This document shows, in pieces, positions 1 through 5,064 of a DNA stretch of 5,064 nucleotides. The first letter of the stretch is position 1, and each line of letters starts with the position of its first letter. Source of the stretch: Deltaproteobacteria bacterium (GTDB lineage Bacteria; Desulfobacterota; Desulfobacteria; Desulfobacterales; ETH-SRB1); assembly GCA_030627475.1 (NCBI GenBank), contig DAOURZ010000128.1:1-5064 (forward strand). Direction: 5' to 3'. The position numbers were made by a program, and so were the translations under genes. The notes under the pieces are model-generated. The model saw only the letters and a program-made list of their open reading frames with translations, was not told the origin of the DNA and searched no databases.

Positions 1-2592
1 AAAAGAGTGGAAATCTTTTCCTCTCTTGAAGAAAAACTGCCTGACCTGCAATCTATTTCTCCTGAGATAATGGGAAGCCTGAAAACTCTTCGCCAGATTT
101 CTGAATACCTCTCCGGCACTTCATTAAATAACGAAACTCAATCCGATACAACAAATACGCTTGCATCTCCAAAACGTGCTGCTGAAAATGAATTGCCGGA
201 AACAAATATTTCCGACATTACCAATATTAACAGAAGAGTTGTATCAATTGTTGAAAAAACTTATCAACCGGGAAATAGATTAACCATTCCGCAAGGCAGA
301 AAAATCTTTGTTACTGATGATAACAGCGGTCTGTCAAAAGCTATTGCTGAAGAACTGAAATCACAGGATATAGAGACCCTGCATATTTCCAGCAAAATAT
401 TAATGAATAAGAAAGACCTGCCTGAAGCAGCCGGACTTATAATATTGCCGATAAACGATCTTTCTGCTGAAGAACAAAAAAATGGCAAAGTATTAAAAGA
501 TGCTTTTATCCTCTCAAATCATTTTGCTTCCGATCTGATTGATTCTGCAGCAAAACAAGGAGCAATATTTGCAACAATAACCCGCCTGGACGGTGCTTTT
601 GGTTTTAAAGGAAAAGATATTGCTAATTTTGTTACAGGAGGGCTTGCCGCACTTGCTAAAACCGCTTCCATAGAATGGGAGAATGTCTGCTGCCGTGCAA
701 TAGATATTGCTCCTGACTGGGAAAACAATAAAGATATTGCAAAAACTATTGTTGCTGAACTTGTGAACCCTGACCCATCAGGACCAATTGAAATCGGTCT
801 TGATAAAAACTTGTCGTTTGGATCACGATTAACATTAAAGCTAAATTCGTCACCTTATCAACCAACACAAAAAATTCAGCTTGATCTCAACCGTGGAGAC
901 GTTGTTGTTGTCACAGGTGGAGCAAGAGGGGTAACTGCTGCTGCTGTTCAAGCTCTTGCAAAACATACTGATGCAACGCTGATTCTTCTCGGAAGATCAC
1001 CTTCTCCCTTACCCGAACCAAAGTGGCTTGAAGCCCTGGATGAAGAGGCAGCTATAAAAAAAGCTATTTTAGAGCATGAACTCAACACTCAAAATGCCTC
1101 GCCGGTCATGTTGGAAAAAGCCTGGAAAAAACACATGGCAAATCGTGAAATTTCAAGAAACCTGGAAAAACTCAGACAAGATGGGACATCTGCATTCTAC
1201 TTTTCGGCAGATATTCGAAAGCCTGATCAGCTTAACCGTGTTTTAGATGAAGTCAGATCTGCTTACGGCCATATCAAAAGCATTATTCACGGTGCCGGTG
1301 TGATAGATGATCGTTTGATAAAAGACAAAACAATTAATCAATTTGAGCGGGTTTTTGATACCAAAGTAAAGGGTCTTTTTACTCTGCTTGAATCAACAAA
1401 GAATGATAATTTGAGATATCTTGTGCTTTTTTCCTCTATTGCTGCACGAATCGGAAACAGAGGACAAGTCGATTACGCAATGGCTAATGAGGTTTTAAAC
1501 AAAATAGCCCGGAAAGAATCATTATTACGTCCGGATTGCAGAGTTGTATCAATAAATTGGGGGCCATGGGATGGCGGAATGGTATCCACATCGCTGAAAC
1601 GAGAATTTAAAAAGAATAAAATCGAACTGATCCCCATAGATGCCGGCTCAATGTGTATGCTTTATGAAATGACGGCTGACAAAAATCATCCCGTTGAGAT
1701 AGTTGTCGGTGGCAATATAATTCCGGAAGAAAAAAAACTATCTCTTACCTTTAAACGTGAAATAGATATTAAGCAATGCCCTGTTCTTGAATCTCATGTT
1801 CTGAACGGCAGTTCGGTTGTACCTTTTGCGCTTATCGCTGAATGGCTTGGGCATGGCGCTCTTCATGATAACCCCGGACTTTTTCTATATGGCTTTGACG
1901 ACATCAGAATTTTAAATGGGATCAAGCTTGGACAAAATAAAAAACTGATTCGCCTCATGACAGGTAAATCAAAGAAAAAAGGTTCTGTTTTTGAAGTCGA
2001 TGTTGAACTCAGAGATGGAATGAAAAACGGTATTGATGTAATTCATTCAAAAGCAAAAGCTATTTTAACAGATAAATTTTCACAACCGCCGATTGTGGAT
2101 ATATCCGCCTATATGGGTTCTAATGCTTATTCTCGAAGCATAGATGAAGTTTACGACAAAATACTTTTTCATGGTGTTGCGCTCAGGGGTATAGAAAAAA
2201 TAATCAGTTGTTCTTCAAAAGGAATTCTGGCACGTATTTCTTCAGCACCTGCGCCTGTTAAATGGATGAAAGAACCTTTAAGAAATAAATGGATAGGAGA
2301 TCCTCTTGTTCTGGATTCCGCATTTCAGATGGCAATTATATGGTGTTTTGAAGAAATGGGAGTTGTTTCACTTCCAACCTACAGCGCCTCCTACAGACAG
2401 TATCGAAACAAATTTCCCTCAGAAGGAGTTACGGCATTACTCGAAGTAAAGGAAGTTACCAAACGCAAATTAAAAGGAGACTTTACATTTCTTGATCGGC
2501 ATAACGTAGTTGTTGCTCAGTTGACAGGCTTTGAAGCTGCAATGGATGAGTCTTTGTTTAAGGCATTTGATAAAGCAGGAGACAGGGGTTAG
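1..2592 (+). CDS. PfaA-like PUFA/polyketide synthase, C-terminal part (ACP end, KR, DH); 5' truncated by window
   Basis: This is the C-terminal 863 residues of a multidomain synthase that reduces and dehydrates ACP-bound beta-ketoacyl chains. Numbering is from the first in-frame codon at base 1. Residues 1-39 are the end of an acyl carrier protein (KRVEIF, then PEIMGSLKTLRQISEYLSG); its phosphopantetheine serine lies upstream, so the GTG at 7 is an internal valine. A polar linker (40-75) leads to a KR structural subdomain (about 90-290). The catalytic KR (about 298-575) has the NADPH loop TGGARGVT (305-312), IDD (435-437, B-type-like), K455, S479, Y492, N496 and NWGPWDGGM (519-527). It also has a long helical insertion after the first strand, as in PUFA-synthase KRs. 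The dehydratase double hotdog (about 590-850) has H599-x3-G603-x4-P608, FHG (723-725) and D772-x3-Q776, so it looks active. Secondary-lipid (Pfa-like) synthases share this order; the product is unknown. An hglE-type or other iterative type I PKS is the alternative. No synthase gene follows it on this strand. Confidence 0.88.
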   Translation, partial: KRVEIFSSLEEKLPDLQSISPEIMGSLKTLRQISEYLSGTSLNNETQSDTTNTLASPKRAAENELPETNISDITNINRRVVSIVEKTYQPGNRLTIPQGRKIFVTDDNSGLSKAIAEELKSQDIETLHISSKILMNKKDLPEAAGLIILPINDLSAEEQKNGKVLKDAFILSNHFASDLIDSAAKQGAIFATITRLDGAFGFKGKDIANFVTGGLAALAKTASIEWENVCCRAIDIAPDWENNKDIAKTIVAELVNPDPSGPIEIGLDKNLSFGSRLTLKLNSSPYQPTQKIQLDLNRGDVVVVTGGARGVTAAAVQALAKHTDATLILLGRSPSPLPEPKWLEALDEEAAIKKAILEHELNTQNASPVMLEKAWKKHMANREISRNLEKLRQDGTSAFYFSADIRKPDQLNRVLDEVRSAYGHIKSIIHGAGVIDDRLIKDKTINQFERVFDTKVKGLFTLLESTKNDNLRYLVLFSSIAARIGNRGQVDYAMANEVLNKIARKESLLRPDCRVVSINWGPWDGGMVSTSLKREFKKNKIELIPIDAGSMCMLYEMTADKNHPVEIVVGGNIIPEEKKLSLTFKREIDIKQCPVLESHVLNGSSVVPFALIAEWLGHGALHDNPGLFLYGFDDIRILNGIKLGQNKKLIRLMTGKSKKKGSVFEVDVELRDGMKNGIDVIHSKAKAILTDKFSQPPIVDISAYMGSNAYSRSIDEVYDKILFHGVALRGIEKIISCSSKGILARISSAPAPVKWMKEPLRNKWIGDPLVLDSAFQMAIIWCFEEMGVVSLPTYSASYRQYRNKFPSEGVTALLEVKEVTKRKLKGDFTFLDRHNVVVAQLTGFEAAMDESLFKAFDKAGDRG

Positions 2593-2639
2593 GGAAAAAG
2601 GCTGTTTTACTTCATTTCCCATAATGATTTTTTTTCCCT
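2591..2639. terminator. Possible bidirectional terminator between convergent genes
   Basis: AGGGAAAAA (2591-2599) and TTTTTCCCT (2631-2639) form a 9-bp inverted repeat around a 31-base spacer. It spans the 19-base gap between the synthase stop (2590-2592) and the convergent gene's stop (2612-2614). The position suits a shared terminator. However, the loop is long, the arm overlaps the minus-strand coding end, and no clean U-tract follows the stem on the plus strand, so this is weak. Confidence 0.3.
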
Positions 2640-3247
2640 GCTCCTCTGCTTTTTATACGTAGCAGCCCGGGGCTGTTGTGCATGTACATAAGGGATGAAG
2701 AATATTCCGTATCTATAAAATATTTTTCAAGAACATCAAAAAGAACAGGACGATCCGGCCAGGTGAACAGTTTTTTACGCAGATTAAGTTCATCCCATTT
2801 ATCCCGGGCCAACGGTTTTTCTATAAATACCTTTTTCTTTGCAGGCTCACAGAAAAACATTTCGCAAACAATCGGCTTACCCCGCCACATGCAACCCTTT
2901 TCCCCAAGATAAATGCATTTATAACCATTATTCGGTTTTTGAAGAACTTTCAATAGTGCTTCAATCTCATTTTTTTGAGAAACAAGAGCATTTATAACTA
3001 CATCAGCAAAAAAAGTAATAATGCCTTCACGTGAACAACAGGCGCTGATATTATTTTGATAGCAATTTTGAGTGCATATCTCACTGAAATGTTCGGATAA
3101 AAAAATATCTATGTCTTTTCGAAATAAAAGATAATCGGCAATTAAAGATTCAAGCTCACGTCTTTCAGCAGGTAAAAGGCTTGCAAGATATTGATGCACC
3201 ATGGATAACGCATCTGTCTGTTCTTTTTGCCAGGAACTCGTTTTCAA
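2612..3247 (-). CDS. YkgJ-like cysteine-cluster protein (putative Zn/Fe-binding), function unknown
   Basis: With a TTG start at 3247 this is a soluble protein of 211 residues with no signal peptide or membrane segment. Eight cysteines form two groups: C58-x3-C62-x7-CC (70-71), and C111-x7-C119-x8-C128-x4-C133, the latter reading KCIYLGEKGCMWRGKPIVCEMFFC in two overlapping parts. This spacing resembles the YkgJ/CxxCxxCC family thought to chelate zinc or iron; the usual arginine-proline before the third cysteine is lysine-proline here. Conserved-looking C-terminal segments are WPDRPVLFDVL (163-173) and MYMHNSPGLLRI (187-198). The start is uncertain. The frame is open back to a TTG at 3310, but no ribosome site serves that codon. 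TTG 3247 overlaps the TGA of an upstream 28-codon ORF (TTGA), which suggests translational coupling. ATG 3202 would give 196 residues. It lies 70 bases or more downstream of the glycosyltransferase gene on the same strand, and the two are probably co-transcribed. No enzymatic role can be assigned. Confidence 0.72.
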   Translation of the reverse strand: MKTSSWQKEQTDALSMVHQYLASLLPAERRELESLIADYLLFRKDIDIFLSEHFSEICTQNCYQNNISACCSREGIITFFADVVINALVSQKNEIEALLKVLQKPNNGYKCIYLGEKGCMWRGKPIVCEMFFCEPAKKKVFIEKPLARDKWDELNLRKKLFTWPDRPVLFDVLEKYFIDTEYSSSLMYMHNSPGLLRIKSRGAGKKNHYGK

Positions 3248-3330
3248 AACGACTTGTTTCCACAACAGCTTCCGGGCCCAGCACAGCCGGCCTTTCCGCA
3301 GTTCAGACAAATAAAATCAAATAACGGCAT
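3244..3330 (-). CDS. 28-codon cysteine-rich small ORF resembling the N-terminus of an FmdB-type zinc ribbon
   Basis: ATG at 3330 is preceded by AGGGAG (3338-3343) with a 7-base spacer, the best ribosome site in this part of the window. The product begins MPLFDFICLNCGK and has five cysteines in 28 residues (C8, C11, C16, C22, C23). The opening matches the style of FmdB-family regulatory proteins (MPxYxFxCxxCG), but the second CPxCG knuckle is absent and the frame stops at TGA 3244-3246. It overlaps the upstream part of the YkgJ-like frame in a different phase. It could be a real small metal-binding or coupling peptide, a leader that delivers ribosomes to the next start, or the displaced 5' end of the YkgJ-like gene after a frameshift. 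The sequence alone does not decide. Confidence 0.45.
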   Translation of the reverse strand: MPLFDFICLNCGKAGCAGPGSCCGNKSF

Positions 3331-3337
3331 AATTTTT

Positions 3338-3343
3338 CTCCCT
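3338..3343 (-). promoter_or_regulatory. Strong ribosome binding site (AGGGAG)
   Basis: AGGGAG on the minus strand lies 7 bases upstream of ATG 3330. It points to translation starting in the 28-codon frame and not directly in the longer YkgJ-like frame, so it decides how this locus is read. Confidence 0.65.
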
Positions 3344-3353
3344 ATAAAAAATC

Positions 3354-3386
3354 AGGAACGGGGACAAAATAACTTCCATAACTATG
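3354..3386 (+). repeat. Degenerate single-arm copy of the 4693-4744 palindromic element
   Basis: Read on the plus strand, this segment (starting AGGAACGGGGACAAAATAAC and ending CTATG) matches the minus strand of 4720-4752 at 26 of 33 positions without gaps. It covers the outer flank, one arm and part of the central loop; the second arm is not recognisable. It fills much of the 70-base gap between the glycosyltransferase stop (3401) and the small ORF, in inverted orientation to the fuller copy. Confidence 0.6.
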
Positions 3387-3400
3387 ATCACAGCTTCAGG

Positions 3401-4657
3401 TCACCCTCGGGCGCAGACAGGAGAGTGGGACAGGATACGGAGCAATTTCTTCCTGAGTATCTTATAGGAATAGTTTTTTCGTGCCACATCGTAGTTATAA
3501 TTGGTTATACGTTTGCGGCGCACTGAATCCCCAAGAAGCTGTTTTACGTTCTGAACAACTGTTTTTGTTATTCTGCCGTTCATTTCAACCAGATTAAATC
3601 CTTTAGGTGCTATATCTTGAACATAAATTTTGTAACGATTGATCATAACCGGTTTTTTAAAATAGATTGCTTCAAGGAGAGCATTGCCGAAACCTTCATA
3701 AATGCTGGGGAAGGTAACAAAATCAGCGGCCTGATAAGCCTCCCGAAGAGAAAACATTCGGTTTCCATCAATTTCCGAAAGTGTATCAGATACTATATTA
3801 TTTGCAAGAATTAGTTTAACATTCAAACTGGTTGCATATTTCTTCAACCAGTTGAGATGCTCCAGCCCCTCATCACCGGCAGAATGCGATATAACCAGTT
3901 TGCAACGTAGTGGATCAATGGCTTTTACCAGTTCTATGGCGTGTTTGATACCTTTTCTTTCTATGATTCTTGTCGGCTGCAGAAATAGAATGTCTTTGGA
4001 AGTTAGACCAAGAGTTTCTCTGAAAGCCTGACATCTGGCTTTATCAATCCTGGGTTGTTTCTCGAAATTAAGGACGTTCGGAATATATGTGGAGACAATC
4101 GACTTGCGTTGCATCAGTTCTAATTGAGCATCTGAATTAATGACAATATGGGAGATACTCGGCAGATTGGGTGGAAATGCGCTATTAATGAGCTTCTTGA
4201 CACCGTTTTTGAGAAATCTGCTTCTTTCCCAGCAGAAATCATGATGATGTGCAATCGTTGGGATACCCGTTTCCTCAATAAATTCCATCAGAGCAACCCC
4301 CAACGGAACATTCATCGGAATGGACAGCGCATTTTGAACGAGCAGAAGGTCGATTTCAAAAAATTTGACAAACTTTTCGATACAGGTTTTTAATACTGCT
4401 TTTTGTTTATGAATTTCGCAAATTACTTTTGGAGAGCTCTTTTTTCTTCCGAATATTTGCGAATTTATCCACTGATTCAGGGAATCATGAAAGTGTGCAA
4501 CCGGTGCCAAAATCCCCTTTTGTTCCCCGTTGGAAAGTTCACCAGCAAGCCAGAAACAATGGTGGCCGTCTTCTTCCAGCACTTCAGCCCACTTTCTGGC
4601 TTCAAGGGTAACTCCATCTATACCACTAAAGCGTGTTGAAACAAATCCTATTTTCAT
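3401..4657 (-). CDS. Glycosyltransferase, GT4-type (GT-B fold)
   Basis: This cytoplasmic or membrane-associated retaining glycosyltransferase of 418 residues has a typical family length. The N-terminal acceptor half opens MKIGFVSTRFSGIDGVTLEA, with QNALSIPMNVPL (108-119) and HHHDFCWERSRF (137-148). The hinge region holds VINS (172-175) and IPNVLNFE (192-199). The C-terminal donor half has QPTRIIERKG (227-236; R230 and K235 fit the donor-phosphate pair) and the E-x7-E motif YEGFGNALLE (E321, E329). The DGV-T-LE opening plus HHHDF-WER resembles GT4 enzymes annotated as mannosylglucosylglycerate-synthase-like; this is from memory and substrate is not assignable. ATG 4657 is chosen because AAAGGG (4664-4669) precedes it by 6 bases and the protein begins directly with the first Rossmann strand. 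The frame continues open to ATG 4906, but that extension translates a palindromic repeat and AT-rich spacer. All motifs are intact. It is probably transcribed with the cysteine-cluster gene downstream. Confidence 0.85.
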   Translation of the reverse strand: MKIGFVSTRFSGIDGVTLEARKWAEVLEEDGHHCFWLAGELSNGEQKGILAPVAHFHDSLNQWINSQIFGRKKSSPKVICEIHKQKAVLKTCIEKFVKFFEIDLLLVQNALSIPMNVPLGVALMEFIEETGIPTIAHHHDFCWERSRFLKNGVKKLINSAFPPNLPSISHIVINSDAQLELMQRKSIVSTYIPNVLNFEKQPRIDKARCQAFRETLGLTSKDILFLQPTRIIERKGIKHAIELVKAIDPLRCKLVISHSAGDEGLEHLNWLKKYATSLNVKLILANNIVSDTLSEIDGNRMFSLREAYQAADFVTFPSIYEGFGNALLEAIYFKKPVMINRYKIYVQDIAPKGFNLVEMNGRITKTVVQNVKQLLGDSVRRKRITNYNYDVARKNYSYKILRKKLLRILSHSPVCARG

Positions 4658-4663
4658 CACAGG

Positions 4664-4669
4664 CCCTTT
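4664..4669 (-). promoter_or_regulatory. Ribosome binding site of the glycosyltransferase (AAAGGG)
   Basis: AAAGGG on the minus strand lies 6 bases before ATG 4657. It supports that start over the in-frame ATG at 4906. Confidence 0.55.
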
Positions 4670-4681
4670 CGCATAATTTGT

Positions 4682-4711
4682 ATAATAAATATGGACGAAA
4701 TAACTTCCCAA
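4682..4711 (-). promoter_or_regulatory. Possible promoter at the edge of the palindromic element
   Basis: Minus strand TTGGGA (4706-4711, 4/6 to a sigma-70 -35) and TATTAT (4682-4687, 5/6 to -10) are 18 bases apart. The -35 lies in the palindrome's inner stem, so the repeat could supply a promoter for the glycosyltransferase. AT-richness makes chance matches common. Confidence 0.25.
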
Positions 4712-4744
4712 AGTAGGCGCATAGTTGGGTAAATTATTTCGTCC
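4693..4744. repeat. 52-base imperfect palindrome (REP/MITE-like element)
   Basis: GGACGAAATAA (4693-4703) pairs perfectly with TTATTTCGTCC (4734-4744). An inner stem CCCAA (4707-4711) pairs with TTGGG (4725-4729). Between the stems is a 3-by-4-base internal loop, and the apex is 13 bases including GTAG (4713-4716). A cruciform or RNA hairpin is likely. It sits 36 bases upstream of the glycosyltransferase ATG, and a degenerate half copy lies at 3354-3386. No transposase gene is visible. It could be a REP-type element mobilised in trans by an IS200-like tyrosine transposase, a MITE, or a transcript-processing signal. Confidence 0.65.
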
Positions 4745-4864
4745 ACGTTCCCAAGTAAGTAAAATCGCTAATACTTCAGCCCAATAATTTACGTTATGCA
4801 AAAAATATGCCCAAACTAAAAAAATAGAATTATTTACTATATTTTCAAATAGATAAGTCAGATT

Positions 4865-4894
4865 AATATAATCAATTAATTGCCGATTTGACAA
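4865..4894 (-). promoter_or_regulatory. Candidate sigma-70 promoter for the glycosyltransferase operon
   Basis: Minus strand TTGTCA (4889-4894, 5/6 to TTGACA) and TATATT (4865-4870, 5/6 to TATAAT) have an 18-base spacer. A perfect 10-bp palindrome, CAATTAATTG (4873-4882), lies in the spacer and might be an operator. Transcription from here would give a leader of about 200 bases containing the 52-base hairpin. Confidence 0.35.
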
Positions 4895-4912
4895 AAAAGT
4901 AAACACTTTGTC

Positions 4913-4946
4913 ATAACTATTGAGAAATAAATTTCACAATAGTTAT
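4913..4946. repeat. 34-base near-perfect palindrome, possible operator or hairpin
   Basis: ATAACTATTG (4913-4922) is the exact reverse complement of CAATAGTTAT (4937-4946). Inside, GAAAT (4924-4928) pairs with ATTTC (4931-4935). The only interruptions are one A-A mismatch and a central AA. It lies 19 bases upstream of the candidate -35 on the minus strand and next to another inverted repeat (TGACAAA 4889-4895 with TTTGTCA 4907-4913). No U-tract follows, so a protein-binding site is more likely than a terminator. Confidence 0.5.
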
Positions 4947-4984
4947 AAAGATTTGTCACATCAATATATCAAACACTTTTTTAC

Positions 4985-4997
4985 AACCCTAAGGGTT
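4985..4997. repeat. Short perfect palindrome
   Basis: AACCCT (4985-4990) and AGGGTT (4992-4997) are exact reverse complements around a single A. It is short and of unknown role. Confidence 0.3.
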
Positions 4998-5017
4998 CGC
5001 ACAAAAATAAGTTCGCA
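4995..5017. repeat. Direct repeat GTTCGCA, two copies
   Basis: GTTCGCA occurs at 4995-5001 and 5011-5017, a 16-base period or about one and a half helical turns. It is the only clear direct repeat near the right edge and could be a half-site pair or the edge of a longer repeat that continues outside the window. Confidence 0.3.
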
Positions 5018-5064
5018 ATTTTAAGTGTTGAGGCATCCGTCTGACAAGGCGCGTAAGCGCAGGA

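Larger units (their letters stand above)
4658..5064. other. Intergenic region with no convincing gene
   Basis: This 407-base stretch upstream of the glycosyltransferase holds a palindromic repeat (4693-4744) and an AT-rich spacer (about 4755-4905) with a candidate promoter. It also holds a second palindrome (4913-4946) and a short-repeat segment running to the right edge (4985-5064). The minus-strand frame open to 4906 is an unsupported extension of the glycosyltransferase. Short open frames reach the right edge on the minus strand in two phases (SCAYAPC... stopping at 4981 and PALTRLV... stopping shortly before it), and neither shows a recognisable protein. Confidence 0.6.

Noticed and set aside
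7..9. GTG as start codon of the large plus-strand gene
   Set aside because: The frame is open to base 1 and encodes KR before this codon, completing the conserved KRVEI of an ACP; GTG is an internal valine.
264..728. Minus-strand open frames inside the synthase gene
   Set aside because: They are antisense to well-conserved KR subdomain coding sequence and have no recognisable protein features.
3248..3310. TTG 3310 as start of the YkgJ-like gene
   Set aside because: It has no ribosome site at proper distance, and the added residues are basic and unlike a family N-terminus, while another frame here carries the good ribosome site.
2676..3526. Plus-strand open frames over the cysteine-cluster gene and its upstream gap
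   Set aside because: They are antisense shadows; the minus-strand reading has the cysteine motifs and ribosome site.
3617..4639. Plus-strand open frames opposite the glycosyltransferase
   Set aside because: They overlap antisense to an intact GT4 gene and show no motif.
4888..4917. Plus-strand promoter TTGACA (4888-4893) with CATAAC (4912-4917)
   Set aside because: The -35 is perfect but the -10 is only 4/6 with an 18-base spacer, and no plus-strand gene is visible to the right edge; the minus-strand pairing of the same site is better.
1..5064. CRISPR array, tRNA, rRNA or transposase gene
   Set aside because: No regularly spaced repeats, cloverleaf, rRNA signature or transposase motif was seen on either strand.

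Overview
This window carries three protein genes and one intergenic region with several palindromes. Base composition is moderately AT-rich, and the gene families fit a Gram-negative anaerobe of the Desulfobacterota (former Deltaproteobacteria). That placement is inferred from family style (a PUFA-synthase-like modular KR/DH protein and a YkgJ-like cysteine-cluster protein), not from a marker gene.

Region 1-2592 (+) is the 3' part of a very large modular synthase gene. The reading frame is open at the left edge. The first visible residues, KRVEIF, are the second half of the acyl-carrier-protein signature (D-S-I-KRVEI), so the phosphopantetheine serine lies just outside the window. After the end of that ACP come a linker, a complete ketoreductase (structural plus catalytic halves) and a double-hotdog dehydratase. 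This ACP-KR-DH order is that of the C-terminal half of PfaA-type secondary-lipid/PUFA synthases. The catalytic residues of both KR and DH are present.

Region 2593-3400 holds a minus-strand gene that converges on the synthase, with 19 bases between stop codons. It encodes a protein with eight cysteines spaced like the YkgJ/CxxCxxCC metal-binding family. Its start is ambiguous. The only strong Shine-Dalgarno in the region serves a 28-codon cysteine-rich ORF (MPLFDFICLNCGK...) in another frame, whose TGA stop overlaps a possible TTG start of the larger gene.

Region 3401-4657 (-) is an intact GT-B fold, family-4-type glycosyltransferase gene of 418 codons, probably co-transcribed with the cysteine-cluster gene 70 bases downstream.

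Region 4658-5064 has no convincing gene. It contains a 52-base imperfect palindrome just upstream of the glycosyltransferase, an AT-rich stretch with a plausible minus-strand promoter, a 34-base near-perfect palindrome, and a right-edge segment with short repeats and a GNRA-type hairpin. One arm of the 52-base element reappears, degenerate and inverted, in the gap at the other end of the glycosyltransferase gene.

Taken together, a lipid-type synthase next to a glycosyltransferase could belong to a lipid or glycolipid locus, but the opposite orientation and intervening repeats do not prove a functional link. I see no clearly new biological system. The best leads are the overlapping small ORF and the repeat pair flanking the glycosyltransferase.
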